Of a stretch of 64,000 nucleotides of DNA, positions 10,891-23,606 are shown piece by piece (the stretch's first letter is position 1; the number at the start of each line of letters is the position of its first letter). Made by a program: the position numbers and the translations under genes. Origin of the DNA: Ancylostoma caninum (taxonomy: Eukaryota > Nematoda > Chromadorea > Rhabditida > Ancylostomatidae); NCBI GenBank assembly GCA_037903475.1, contig JBAJFG010000086.1, positions 620,001 to 684,000 of the forward strand, given 5' to 3'. The notes beneath the pieces were generated by a model. The model searched no databases and was not told the DNA's origin. It saw only the letters and a list, made by a program, of their open reading frames with translations.

Positions 10891-11418
10891 CAGGGTACGT
10901 CATAAATACGGGTAAATACATGTGTTAATAAATACATGTGTTACAGTGTAGGTAACACAGAAAAGCATATACAGAAAAAGCATTTGTACTCAATTTGAAA
11001 CTTGCAGGATCTATGTTTACTAGGTCACATCTAAAACATAAGGCAACCCTTCACCTCGGGATGTCCCATTCCGGTAGAGGTCCTAACATGCTGAACGAAG
11101 TCGTTGACCGTGACGCACAAGTGGTGGTGGTTCAGCTCAGCCAACATTTTTTTAGAGTGCTTACTCATCTGATCCATGTTCTGGAGGGCTTATTAACCCT
11201 ACTGGTTGAGACCCAAACAAATGGGAGGTCAATAGATGAAGCCAATAGGACCTAAAATATATTTCTGGCTAAGTATTGAGTCAAACATGACGTGTGAGCT
11301 GGAGCACTGTTCCGGTAAAACGTTACGAATGGGCATCCCAACTGGCTTTAACTTCGAGGTGAAACAATTTTCTTCGGAGGAGAAGCGAGCGTCGTTATCG
11401 TATTTATAGCCCACCCTG
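10891..11418. mobile_element. TA-flanked element with CAGGGT ends
   Basis: CAGGGTACGTCATAAATACG at the left and the inverted CGTATTTATAGCCCACCCTG at the right form imperfect terminal inverted repeats of about 25 bp, each flanked by TA. On the minus strand, around 11175-11030, a frame of about 49 codons (MDQMSKHSKKMLAELNHHH...) looks like a transposase or accessory fragment. A second minus frame (11588-11229) overlaps the right end. The element belongs to the same CAGGGT-ended group as the outer insertion in GH27 intron 1, but is a different sequence. Confidence 0.45.
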
Positions 11419-12320
11419 TAAAGCGGCTTTTCTCGCGACTTTTTCCGTTGAAAACTCACGTTTTGCAAGATGTTTTTACCCTGAAATAATCCTTTTTCCC
11501 ATTTAGTAAACATGCTATCAGAAATCGTATCCACACTTGCCAGATAAGCTCCACCAGTTCGGGAAAAATTGAGATGCAGCACAGTCATATAGCGATCTCA
11601 ACGAGCTTTTTGGCGGAGGAACAATCAGCAAGGGGAGGCCGGAAAACGTTCATATAGTTAAAAAATGCGACAGAGGCTTAATGGTTGAATAGGGAGGAGA
11701 TTAACAATCAAATCTCAACGACCAGAAACCTTTGATAGCCGTAGAAGAAAGGCTAGTTCAGAAGTGGTTCTTCAGGAGTGGAGTTCGCCCGCTTCGCTGC
11801 AAGGAAAATGTCGCGGAAAAAAACAAATGCATTATGCACCATCCTTTGTAAAATATTAAAAATAAAAATAAAAAATAGAATTATTGGGACTATTGTTTTG
11901 GGTTCGATCAGCTCGAAGTATAGGCTATGAAGTTCACGTGCGCGCTGCTTGTAAATTAATATATTGCATTAGCGTCCCATGAGGACAGCAACGATTGAAT
12001 TTCTTTTAAAGAATCAGCTTAATTCAATATTCAATTCAAATTCAATTTAATTACAGTATAGTACGGCAACAGTTCTGTTCACTCAGAACATCATTAGTAC
12101 CACACTCGTAGAAAAGGCTGCTTCACTTCCGGACGCCGTTCAGGTCTCCTTAGTGGCACACATCCCAGCTTATTTTCTCACGCTACACTGTTCGGTGAGC
12201 GTTCGCCGCTGGTGAGTAGGCAGGGAGAATCACACATTATGCTGTCTGCGGAATTAAATGGAGGTTTGTGCGCATGGAGGGTTCTACTACAGTGTCTGCC
12301 AATCATTGATGTTGCAAACC
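11419..12320. other. no confident feature
   Basis: AT-rich DNA without a convincing gene or element end. The region 11840-12060 is especially rich in AATTCAAT-type repeats. Confidence 0.4.
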
Positions 12321-12795
12321 GCTCGTCTGGTCTGCCGCGCCGCACCACCTAAGTGACGCGACAGACCAGCTGGGAACTGTGTTTGTAGTGCGTTGCACTG
12401 ATATTTTGCTTGTTTTCTGCAATGAAGTCGACACCTAGCAGCTCAGGCAATCCATTACTCGTTAACTTCGGCTCCTCTGTGTCTTGTTTACTTTTGTCGT
12501 CTATAATCTACAATGCTTTTGTGCTGTTCATCTATTCAGTTACTATGTTGTACGTCCACACCGCGAACGTGATCTCGTCATTCTGGGATTCGACTCGACG
12601 GCGTGCACTGGATACCTCTCTTATTGCTATTTATCTGTTTACAGTTTCTGGGATAAACTTCAGAAGATGTCGTCCTTCAAACTATAGACAACGATATAAG
12701 TAGAAACGGTGGAAAATTTAAGAAAACATCAATGCCGGCCACTTCCCATAACCAGAGCCGCGCCGCGTAGGTGGTACGGCGCGGCAGACCAGAAT
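12321..12795. repeat. inverted-repeat-bounded segment
   Basis: CTGGTCTGCCGCGCCG, followed by a CACCACCTA-like block, occurs near 12329 and again in inverse orientation ending near 12793. The arms are about 27 bp and the interior about 420 bp. The interior has a plus-strand frame (12410-12703) that is hydrophobic and T-rich. No target duplication was found, so its status as a mobile element is inference. Confidence 0.4.
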
Positions 12796-13323
12796 GTCGT
12801 AGTCTGTGGTACAGGACCAAGAGGTCGATCCGTAGTGCAGACATTCACATGGCCCATGCTCTCACCATATCTTTCGTTTGGATCCTTCCATGCTCCTAGA
12901 ACGGCAACATTATAGAGCCAGGCACATCAACCAATCCGCCCATTAATCCGACGCTGACTGTGCGCAATTGTACGGCTTGTAGAAATCTCGTCTTTAATCT
13001 GCACTGGTCGTCGAAAATGATAAATATTGTTGGGAAAAATTGAAAATGTCCAAGGTGCAAGTCCCCTTCATGCCCTATTATCCCCAGTTCCGACGGAGTC
13101 TTGCTGACCGATTGCTGATGATAACAGATTAGCCTGAATATCACGAGCGTCTATTCTTGAGCACTTTATAAAAGGCACCCTAAGGGCATTACGTAAACGC
13201 GAGGAAGGAACACAGGAACTTGCCCAAAGTATCACCGTGCTGGGACGTGCTGTGTGAAAGAGAAAGAACCACGTCATTCAAACAACACATGACGTTCAGC
13301 ATTACATGAGGTGTCATTATTTA

Positions 13324-13413
13324 GCCAGGGTAAAAGTGGTAACGCCCTTGTTAAAGACCGGTAATTGGTATGGTGCTGGCGCGTTTATCCTGGGTAACCT
13401 CAGTGATGCATAA
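13324..13413. mobile_element. degraded GGGTAA-family MITE
   Basis: The right end CTGGGTAACCTCAGTGATGCAT (in two parts around 13389-13411) matches the MITE family at 2502 and 38.5 kb. The left end has only CAGGGTAAAAG left, so the outer left terminus has decayed. Confidence 0.5.
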
Positions 13414-13656
13414 GGCGTTTGGGGGCACTGAGAGATGCAAACCCCTTAACATTTCGCTTATCAGTCTGGTGCATTTCCCACTAGTCCATTGCTTCGTGCT
13501 TAATGCATGAACTCCTAAAGTTTTGTGGTAAAAGCCTCTGGGCCCGTGAATAAATACAAAAAAAAACAGAAAAAACCGCTGCAGTATTTTGTTGTGCAAG
13601 GCTTCATACCAAGACTAAGCTACATGAACGGACAACCAAGCTAAACCAGGGGCCTG

Positions 13657-13766
13657 CATGCATTCATTAAGATTACTCAGGGTAATTGTGTTAATACCAC
13701 ACGAATTTACCTTACCGTGAAAACTAGCGTCAACGCATTCACCCTGGCTAATCTCAATTATGCATT
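13657..13766. mobile_element. GGGTAA-family MITE
   Basis: The left arm GCATGCATTCATTAAGATT followed by ACTCAGGGTAA, and the right arm CACCCTGGCTAATCTCAATT then ATGCAT, are inverse copies with about 50 bp between them. The internal GTGTTAATACCACACGAATT is shared with the copy at 38627-38724. Confidence 0.6.
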
Positions 13767-15089
13767 CGTTCTCAGGTTTGTAAGCCAATTTTTAGGTCTT
13801 GTGTCGCCTAACTTTAGGTTGTCGATGGGTTAACCAGTCAGGCGAACCATCGTTCGTTTGCGTGGTTAGCGTCTTAACAGTGCCTCTACAAGAGGCTGAA
13901 AAATTAAAGGCAGCACTTAGCGGAAACTTTTATGCCTGAGATTTTGATACTTGCGGAACCTAACAGTTGTCCCAACAATTCTACAAAAGCACAGCTTGAA
14001 AAACCCAACCGTTTCTAAGATACAGCAATGGACTGTTTCTGCCAGCTGATCAGGTGGTCAGCCATATCTTTTCTTTTGGGATTACGAAGCTCCTTCTTAC
14101 TCTTTAGCTCCACTTTTTCTATTGCCTACGACAGGAAAATTTGCTACTTGTTATTCTGCTACAAATCCAACTGCTTAATTCTTTAGATAGCTAATCATCG
14201 TATTGGGATCATTTTGGAACTCGCTAGTGTTTTTGGGGCATCTTGACTGGTTATACGATCTTATACAAAATTTGTTTTCCTTCGTCAGCCCCAGAAACAC
14301 TGCAGAACAGTGCAAAAGACCGATTTTACCGACAAAACAGCTGAAGAAGAATGCAGCGATATCGACTTTTTTGAATCGGTCCACATCGAGCTCGCGTAAC
14401 TCGTCCCAAGGGCTCAAAAGCGATGAGACAAGATGTTATAGAAAAGGGTATTTTGAGGGTTTCGACTGTCTTTAGCATTGTAGCAGTGTTCGACGCACAC
14501 GGTTACCCCAATTGCGCCGAAATCTCGAGGTCGAAAATCTCCGTGGGTGCTGCCTTTAAAGGTCCTTTTTCGAAAACTCGAGTTTTCGGTTCGGTCGCTG
14601 AATTATTATAATCCGAGGTGGTTGCCGATCTTAGGTTCGAAATTAGCAGGGGGCTTTTTTTGCAAGCCTTGCTTTTAGAAGGTAAGCAATGTTGCAGAGA
14701 TTTCGTTGTATTAACTCGACCTGAAACATTTTGTTATGCAAAATTCAATTATGTCATTAAATATGTACATATAAGGTCTCCTCTAATCGTTTGATCCACT
14801 TAGTGAGGCTTTTCTGGAATTGCCACTTGTCCTTGATAGCCTAATGAGATTCGCATTTATTCCTGATTAACAGTATTGAAGTGATGATTTAATGACGGTG
14901 CTACAGATGGACACTTCAAAGCTTTTTACCCTGCTACTCTTGAGACCATTCACTCTACCTTCAGGTCATACCTTTGCTCTTATTATTTATTTGTTTATTA
15001 ATCTGTACATACGTAAGTGTTCTCTATAGTGTTGAAGCAAAAACACAAAGAAGTAAATAAGAAACTTTCCAAATCCTATTAATATTTCT
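13767..15089. other. no confident feature
   Basis: Unassigned DNA between a MITE and a mariner remnant. The overlapping frames at 14175-14475 on both strands have no recognisable domain. Confidence 0.4.
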
Positions 15090-15870
15090 GAACCTGCATA
15101 TGCATCAGATATGTGACACCGTGAGCTGGCAGAGGAACCCCAGTGCCACCACGACACTATGGCTGCCCATCTATATCGCTTCGGAAAGACATGGACGTTT
15201 GGATACCTCATGATCTGAGTAGGCATCAACTTCACGTATGAAGGGCTGCATGCATCAACTTTTTAACATTTCGACGAACTTTCGCCTGGTTCGACAATCT
15301 GGTCACCGGTGGCGAGAAATGGGATGCCTACGTGAACGACAGGCGGAAACGCCAGTGGCTCAATAGTAGGGATCCTAGGGTTCCAACACCAAAAACATCC
15401 CCAGTATGCTCAATGTTTGGTGGAATTGCAAGGGGGTTATTCATTGGGAATCTCTACCACCGAATTCCACTGTTACAGCCGAACTCTACTGTAGACAATT
15501 GGGTCACGTCGCTGCAGCTCTACGTGGAAAACAGGACAAAGTTTATTTTCTCCACGACAACGCTAGGCCACACGTTGGGAGGGGGACGCAGCAAAAGCTT
15601 CAAAGCCTGGGGTGGCATGTCCTGCCCCACTCATTGTACGCATCAAACATGGCTCCAACAGGTTGCCATCTGTTCCTGTCCCTGTTCAGTCAAATGCAAG
15701 GGCAAATATTTGACAATATGGACCAACTCAAAAAGTGACTCACAGAGTTTTATGGCTCAAAACCCCAAGATTTCACAAGCGGGATCCGAAAATTACCTGA
15801 TAAATGCGAATATGTTGTCGAATATGATGGTGCAATTAATTGTTAATTGTTGATTGCATTAAGGAAGAAA
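15090..15870 (+). pseudogene. mariner transposase remnant
   Basis: Plus-strand translation in shifting frames gives the mariner catalytic region: a helix-turn-helix end near PHDL-like residues, then FDNLVTGGEKWDAYV (mariner TGDEKW), NVWWNCKGVIHWESLPPNST, DNARPHVG and the degraded TxxHLF region (PTGCHLF), ending with a CEYV-type C-terminus. Several frameshifts and stops break it; the two longest open pieces are 15332-15853 and 15406-15738 in different frames. The 5' half is missing and clear terminal repeats were not found. It is inactive. Confidence 0.8.
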
Positions 15871-18318
15871 AATAAATTTGAATGAAAGATGAAAAATGGC
15901 GGGAAACATTTCCGACAACCTAATACATTTATTACATGCCGTGTTTATTGCCGTTGCCACTAGTGAGCAATTGCCACTAGTACGCAAGTGCAAGTGGCCC
16001 TATGGTCGTACTACATTTAGCCAATTACAATTCTAACTTCGTACTTCATTTAACCAATCACAATTCTAAATGTTACGCTATTAAATTAGCCACTGCTTTG
16101 AACTTTTGTAGTTTTATCCATTTATCTTTCGTCACATCCAAAACACTCATGTCAATGTCACAATTGATAAATCTCTCTCAACTTCATGTTAGCCGAATCT
16201 ATCACAGTTAATGGCTCTTGCAAACGTGTTTTACCTTCGATCGATTTAACCCTTTCATTCTGTGCTTGCCATACGTGTAGCGTTGGGTGGTTGACCAATG
16301 GGGCTAAGTGAGCCTCCGATTGGCGACACCGAATCATGCACCGTCCATCAAATCTGTACGTGTGAAAACTATGCTAGGAGGATTTTAGATTGGAGAGTCT
16401 AGTCAGATGCAGATGCAGAACAGTAGCGTGTCGACAGATGACGTCGACCAGAGTTCTTTTTGTGGCGATTCTTCTGCATCTGATTATCCATGGCAGTGTT
16501 TTTGCAAGTTTGTCGAAATTGAACGGCTACAGATATAATTGAAACAGAAACTGGAACACCTTAAGATTCCTGCTATTTGCCTAATCATAGCTATCTGTTT
16601 TTACCCATTTAGTTGATGGCGTATCCGTATGGGAGATAAGTTAAAGTTAATGCTTCACAAATATGCGAAATACATAAGTAGCTGGCTTAGAGCAACAGCA
16701 AAATCGTAAAATTTGAAGCCGGGTTCACGTGGCGCTTTTAGTAATTTTTTATTTAGAGAAGTTTTTGTCAAATGCTGGTTTCTCAGGATTGTTTTCATTC
16801 TATCTAGTGTTAGCGGGACCCTTTCATAACACCTGAGTTGGGCCGCGAGCAGATAACGTCATATGGCTCGATTTCCGTCCGATTTCCATAATTTTATGAG
16901 TAATATTCTACTATATACGTACTTATAAAGCATGAGAGTTTAAGAACTGCTAGAGGTGAGCTCGTAGTTCGTCTTGGTTATATGCCTAAATCTCATTTGA
17001 GACTAACAGTTCACAAGTGCAGTCTGGACAATCATATTATTCAAGTTGGACTTTGTTTTCATAGTCTTGTATGATATTTATATTATTTGAGCGAAAATTA
17101 TTCAGCAATATTCACAAGTCAATAGATGTTATGATACACTAACGAGCAGGGTTTTTTCCTTCACGAGTCATGCACTACTACAAATTCAATTATGCATTAA
17201 ACTACCCTAACCATTGCGAGTTGGCAATATCCCAGTTCATTCATAATTTTTCTGAAGCTGGCCTTTTACCTTAGGCATCTTTGATGATTCGAACTTATTC
17301 AACAGTGCGATAAAAACCTATTGTAAAACGAGGAAACAGCAAGAGTCACGTAATCATATTGAACAACCTCAGTAATCGTATTTTATCTTTGTAATAAAGT
17401 TCTTATTGGGTTCTTCGTAATGTGGTGATTGACAGGTTATATTACCACGGTACAACACATTAGCCCATTCCAGACGTTGCTGCTGACGTCGTTTATTTCC
17501 CGCTGCTTTCAACTCTCGGAATTGTTTCGTAAGTTTGAAAGCTGTGCATCCACCCTATGACTATGATATGTAAAATTATCTATGGCAAGAAAAATCCTCC
17601 GATAAATAAGTTTTATAGGTTATCCCCTTCCTGCACAAGGGGTGGCCCACAAGGAATAGAAATTTTCCACAGTGAAAAACAGGTCATGATCCAGCTTTTT
17701 TACACGAAGAGCTAGGTCGATTTTTTTTTGAAAATTTGCAAGAAATCCATTCTGTCATGTTCACTAAGAAAATATAAGAGACATTTAGATAAGCATTGTC
17801 CCTTATGCAATGTATTTGTCTTCTTGAAATTATACTGATACATAGCGTGGTATAACCGCGTACCTATAAAAAAATAGACAAATAATTAGGCTTCTGCAGG
17901 GTGCTTCCTGCTGTGCGTACTTTGATTCCTCTGACATTTGCCAACTTATAAACTCTGCACCGAAAAAAAATGGTGATTAGTCTCAATGAATTCACATATG
18001 CAGAAGCCCATGTGGGTGTGTGACAACCATTAAGTAAAACTCGAAAAAAAATTATTGTAGGCTACACGACGTGTTATGGGCACTAGCATTATCCACGTTG
18101 CCGTTAGATATGATGAGTACTAGGAAAAAACGTGAGAAAATGTTCCGAGACAAGAAAATTGTGTTTTGTTCTGCAACGAAATAGAGGAAAATGTATGCGT
18201 TGCATGGACCGTATCCTGGGAATTTATGCTACTGCTCAACGCCTTTTCCATTGCAGAGCCTCGCGCAATGTGCCAAAATGGTCAAACTTCATGTTTCTAA
18301 CTTTAATTCCATGTATGC
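15871..18318. other. no confident feature
   Basis: About 2.4 kb of AT-rich DNA. Local imperfect direct repeats (ACATTTAGCCAATTACAATT and TCATTTAACCAATCACAATT) occur at 16012-16072. No gene or element end is recognised. Confidence 0.4.
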
Positions 18319-18537
18319 TTAGCGTATTATGTGTTTAATGAGAGCACAAGTAATGCTGTCGAGATCCAAGCACTTCATAAATTTTGGAAGCGGTTGGATA
18401 TTGGCAGGATTAGTCGGGCACATTTTTGCATGACGAGCACGGGTGGTTGAGTGGCATTTCTTCTTGATAATGCACCATAGGCAGTCTTCACTGTGCTGCG
18501 CCGGTGAGCCGTTCACCATTCTCCATCCCGCTTTCAT
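18319..18537 (-). CDS. Cys/His-rich exon-like open frame
   Basis: This 72-codon minus-strand frame reads HSEDCLWCIIKKKCHSTTR... with a C-x2-C pair followed by Cys, His and a further Cys (HAKMCP), so it could bind zinc. Upstream on the same strand, at about 18720-18615, another open stretch (SKSTLFTEVTEHSLHAEAK) looks like coding sequence, but I could not join the two in phase. It may be a fragment of a gene or of a retroelement. Confidence 0.25.
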   Translation of the reverse strand: MKAGWRMVNGSPAQHSEDCLWCIIKKKCHSTTRARHAKMCPTNPANIQPLPKFMKCLDLDSITCALIKHIIR

Positions 18538-18829
18538 GTAACATTACCAGTACGGTAAGAAATTCCCACCCAACACGCAGCGGGACAGCTTGAAGCGTAT
18601 GCCCACTCCTTCTGCGGATCGCCTACATCTCTGCCGTTGTTCGATCAAGTTTAGCTTCAGCATGGAGCGAATGCTCCGTCACTTCAGTGAATAATGTAGA
18701 TTTTGATGTCGTCGGTACGTCTGAACCGATGATTTGAGAGAGATAAGCTTGAGAGTGGTGGCGTGACCAAGCAGAGGATCACAGAGGAAGATCCGAGCAC
18801 GCAGTGTCGTACTTGACGAAACGGATATA

Positions 18830-21189
18830 TGGAGAGATCGAAAGAACCGCTAAATTCTCTCCAAATGTGTTACGATTCTTCGATCCGTTGCGATGTGGAG
18901 AATATAGGAATGAAAAATGCACCATGGACACCAATTGATCATAGGACAACGGTTTTTTTGGATCTGGAGATCACATTTCGAGAGGTGCAACAGGAGCTTT
19001 CACGTAAAATCTGTACTAAATCCACCCAAAAATTAAAACCCATATAACCGAATTTATTTCAATTATTATCTATAAATTTAAAATTTTTAACTTGTAGAAG
19101 CCCCAACTACAGCTAGAATGTTATTAGCTGGGCTAATACTAAAATTAGGTACTGCTGGTTACTTACGTATTTTAAGGTTCAATAAATTCCGTGTATAATA
19201 ATTTTTGGATTGTTATTTCATTGTTGGGTTAGCCATACAGGACGAAAGCTCATGATGCACCGTGTACATCACGCTAACACTTTGAACTGTTGCTAGAGGT
19301 GGATGGCAACTTGCTCAGGAATAGCGTGGAGCGTGTTTAGTAAGGTCTATCCACTATCTATCCTAAACAACATCTCTAATAGCTGTACTCCGAACGTTAG
19401 TGGGCCAGACATGCATCCACATCCCTCGCTGTCTCAATTCTTTGAGCGACTAGATGTTTTCATTTTACATAATTCAGTCAAACATAGTAGACCACACTTA
19501 ACTCTGAAAGTACTGTTCAAGAGTTTGGCAGGACACTTGGTAATGGGGCTGGCTGACCCCTAAATACGAACATGATGGTAGAACGACGTTCAATTTTTTT
19601 TCTGCTGGAAACCATAAAACGCTGCGGATCAAAATGAACTATGATTGGTTCGAGACAGTTCAAGGAGAACAAAACTATGAGTTGTTCATACAAAACAGAA
19701 CTATTTCTGTACAATTTTTTGTTGTTTAGTCTCGAGTATTCGGAAAAGCCTTTGATTTTGTGGCGAATGCTTCCCTTTTTCAATTACAGTATAAACATCC
19801 TCGCCATTCTCAGCCGGGAATTGTTTCTTTGGTGTGTTGACGTGTAGAAATGTAGAATACGAAGATGGATGCATTTTTCCAACAATTTTGACTTCTTGTG
19901 AACCTTACTCATCAGTGTTGGTTCGAATAGATCTGTTTTTGATAGAGATGGGAAGCTAAAGGCCTCTTTGTACACTAAACCTAAGTCGAGATGAAGCAAA
20001 AGTTTATAGTTTCACGAAAGAAAAAAAAACAAGGAAAGTATCGGATGTGGTCTGGTTCTATCCATCTACCTAGGTTCCCAAAGTGAATACAGGGTTATTA
20101 TTATTTCAGAACCCGCTCCTTATTGTTAACCAGAAAAATCTGGTATTTCAAGAATTTGGAAGCTCACCATTGTCAGATAACAATATTCAAGTGGGGAAAT
20201 TGAAAAAAAGGACATTGCCATGTGCTGCCATTATAGTCTATGCGTAGATGAACTCATTGTTTTGAAAGGAAACAATCAGTGCAGTTTGTTACTATTCTCA
20301 AGTCACAAAACTTCCTCGTAGGTTTCTGTAGCATTGCCGCCGTCAATTTCCTGGCAGGCTCTATTTTTATCCTTGTTTCCAATGTCTTTTCCTCAGTTCT
20401 AGTAACTCCATGTGAGTGATTTCAGTCTTCTGGACAGTTTTTAATCAGCCACCTGAGTTATGGTAGAGAATATGCATCATTTCCTACTTGTCTCATGTTA
20501 CGTTGAAGTACCCCGACTATGTTTCTGATTAGTGTCTCAACACATGAGCGTTTTATTTGTAAACGCCCTGCTGGCGCAACTAGTAAGTAATTGAATAAAT
20601 AAATAAATGAATAGATAAAATTCTCCCTGAGCATAACGTCCAGAAATTCTCTTCCTGCTGCTGTGGAATGCATGCCTTGCAGAATCGTTGTCCTTCCCCA
20701 CCCCCCGTAAAATACAAGATTCTTTTGGAGCGCTTGGATCGTCCCCCATCATAGAAAGGCTTGAGAAATTTTTCAGTCCAACAAAATCGCACTACACACG
20801 ACCTAGTGCAAATGACGCCTATGTACATAGGTGTAGTTGCTGGGAACGAGAAACTCCCATTATCACAATTAATTAACATGTTAATGGATAACTCGCTTGT
20901 AGGTGTTTTGTGCTGTCTACAGAGCTGGCCCTGCAAGCTGGCCCTAACTCAGGGATTTCGTGGCCATAAAGGCTTTTCATCTACATACACTGATGCAAAG
21001 ACCGATGCCGGAAATGGCACAGTCGTCTGTTTTGGTTGACATCCGCATCACACCAGGAGATCCACATGTGTGTGTGCTTATTCATTTATCTATATTTATT
21101 TGTTTGAAGGGGCGAACAAATGCTCTCGCTGTAGACAATGCAATGCTCGTTAACTCGTGTGAAGTGTCATATACATCGTAAATATAATA
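18830..21189. other. no confident gene; scattered low-complexity
   Basis: No frame here has convincing protein character. An AATAAATA run occurs at 20592-20610. Several overlapping short frames on both strands at 20458-21180 are probably non-coding. Confidence 0.35.
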
Positions 21190-22085
21190 TTGGGTTGAGT
21201 CGAAAGTTCTTGGACTGTTGGTGATGATTTCTAGACATCATGATTCAGCAGAGAGCTAAGGAAAATGGACGCGCTAGCGGCCATTCGATAGAGCATAAAA
21301 GGCTCTTCAAACATTGACAAACATACTGAACTAGTTCCTTTTCTGCCACCTGCTGCGCAATTTCATGCTGTCGCCACTTCACCTCTGCAACTTTTTCTTT
21401 TCTTCACCTTTTCTATCTATCTGCTCTCAAGCGTACCCACACGTGGAGTGAGCACTTAATCACCAAGGATGAGAAATAGATTCTCTGTTCCAAAGTTCAC
21501 CGGCACAGAGGTGCGAGCACAGAAGACGTCCCTAAATCCAACGTAAACGCGAAACAGTTTATGCTCTGCGTCTGGTGAAGCGTACACGGCGTCGAATACT
21601 GAGAGCCACTCGCCGAGGGATCTGTAGTGACCGCAGACTGCTACGTTGAGCAATCGAGGAATTTAAAGGCAAATTTCGAAAATGCGCGCCCGCAGCAGCA
21701 CAAAGTCTACTATAAGCGTGACAACGCTCGGCTGCACATTGCAAGAACGACCAAGGTTGAACGGACGAAGTTCGGCTGGGCCATTTTTCCATGCCTACCA
21801 TATTCTTCAGACCAGGTTCCCTCGGATTATCACTTTCTTTCCCTGCAACGTCATCTGGATGGTAAAGACTTCCACCAATCGAAAAGACACTCGAGCCGTT
21901 CTTAAAGGAGTAGTCCCCAACTTCCTAAGTGAGGTCATCTACGATCTGCCTGAACATTGGCAGGAGTCCATTGACTCCATTGATGCCAATGGGGCACACT
22001 TCAAATAGTCCACAGTTATCGTCTTGAAATTGCAAGATAAATAAAAATGTTATCAAAATGTCCAAGAACTTTCGACTCGATTCAG
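21190..22085 (+). mobile_element. mariner element with both TIRs, broken transposase
   Basis: The left TIR TTGGGTTGAGTCGAAAGTTC (21190) and the inverse right TIR (to 22085, GAACTTTCGACTCGATTCAG) are flanked by TA. The interior is mariner transposase in pieces: KDEK with a stop, KQFMLCVW, KVYYKRDNARLHIAR, YSSDQVPSDYHFLS and a C-terminal SIDANGAHFK. Stops and frameshifts disable it, and at 896 bp it lacks about 400 bp of a full mariner. It is a non-autonomous relic. Confidence 0.85.
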
Positions 22086-23422
22086 TACATACAGGATACT
22101 ATGCAGTAGTTAGGTGTTTTGACTCTAAGAAGCCAGTGAGCAAGTTCTTTTCTTTCATTTCATTTCATCTCATCATTTTCGTTCGTCTAGATCTCAAAAT
22201 GCTTTTTTTCAAGCGAAGACTTCGAATTTGTAAACACATTGCCTTCGAATTTCGACGGATTGCGAAATCGTGCTAATAAATCGAACAGGGAACTTTTAAC
22301 TTCTCCTCTTTCCTTTTGCTCATGAATTCAAAAGTTTAGTGCTGTGTTTTGTTCTAAACGGAAAATGACGACATTCTCTCGAATCCTCTTAGCGGTGAAT
22401 CACCAAGCGACAGACAGACACTTTTGGAACATGTCCTAGCGTCTTATTATGTGGTAGGATTACTAAACAGTAGGATTATTATGTAGTAGAATGTCTGAAA
22501 AACTTTTTTTTAGTACCAAAGTGCAGTTAGGGCTTCCTCACATTCATGTAAGAGACAGGCTCCGCGTCTACTTCTTATATATAGAGAGATTAGTTCAAAC
22601 TCACAATCAGGAACTATAGTCCAAGCTCTGTAAATTTTCTTTTTTTTCTAGGAGAACACTAAACTCTGCTAATGAATTCCTGGCCTTCATGCCTTTCTGT
22701 GAGCTGTTGATCTTTATTTTATCATTGTTACTCTCACTAAAACACCATATTGGGTGTTTGATGATATGTGACGGTCACGAATAGGCGCAGACGAGAACCT
22801 ACGGTAATTTGGCCAAAACTGCCATCTCAACCTAAGGTCTAAGTCCCAATTTCGCGACCAGTGTTTAGTATTCGAAATTCCACTTGACATGTGGCGATTA
22901 CACAAAAATTTTCTCCGGCAATCGTGAGTCGCACTTAGCTTCTGTCTAAAGTTGTCTATTAACTGCTAACTTCGAGCAAATTACTATAACCTCTGGTGAG
23001 TCGGTGGACTTTATGGTACATAATTTCCCTGCCAGGAGATTTCCGAATGGGCCTAGGACATTAACCGTGACTTCCCAAGAAGGATAAGGGGTTTGGCGGG
23101 CTAGAACATAATTGTATCATTTGAGCCATTTTCAGGCTCCTGAATAAGAGAACATCGGAACGTTTGGCCGCTGGAAAACCAAAACTTTCACCTTTCAACC
23201 TGGACTGTGCATAAGCAAAGTATCGGTAACCAGACTTTGCGTTATTTTGCAGCGTCACTAGCCTAGAACTAATTCCAGAGAGTTCTTGGAAAGCCATAAA
23301 ATGGCGCTATGGAAATGCAATGAGGCAGAGGAGAAAAAAACCTCAAATAGATCCTATTTTTGATTAAATCTTGTGGGTGAGAACTACCTTGTACGTACAC
23401 CTAATGTGCGTTTTTTTATTAG
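22086..23422. other. no confident feature
   Basis: Unassigned AT-rich DNA. The frame at 22058-22276 (+) overlaps the mariner 3' end and is not called. Confidence 0.4.
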
Positions 23423-23606
23423 TTATTGGTATGACATTCTCTACCCTCATCGTTCCATGGTTATTGTTAGTTTGAGCTTTCCTGTCTCTGCATCATTGTA
23501 CGGCGCTGTCTTAGCTGTTATCCCAGTGACGATGAGAACAAGGAAGAACGACTACTCTTTGTCTGCGTCTGTTGGCATTTCCTACGCTCGATGCCTCGGA
23601 GACTAA
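23423..23606 (+). CDS. orphan exon-like frame with a membrane segment
   Basis: After the strong acceptor TTTTTTTATTAG the frame reads YWYDILYPHRSMVIVSLSFP, then a 20-residue hydrophobic stretch and a basic, Ser-rich end, stopping at 23606. A short polar, Tyr-Pro containing loop before a helix recalls the helix 3-4 region of nematode chemoreceptors, as in the gene at 28607. No neighbouring exons were found, so this is only a candidate receptor fragment. Confidence 0.25.

Noticed and set aside
15332..15853. A 173-codon plus-strand frame
   Set aside because: It is an out-of-frame reading of the mariner transposase; the real motifs (NVWWNCKG, DNARPH) are in the frame of 15406-15738.
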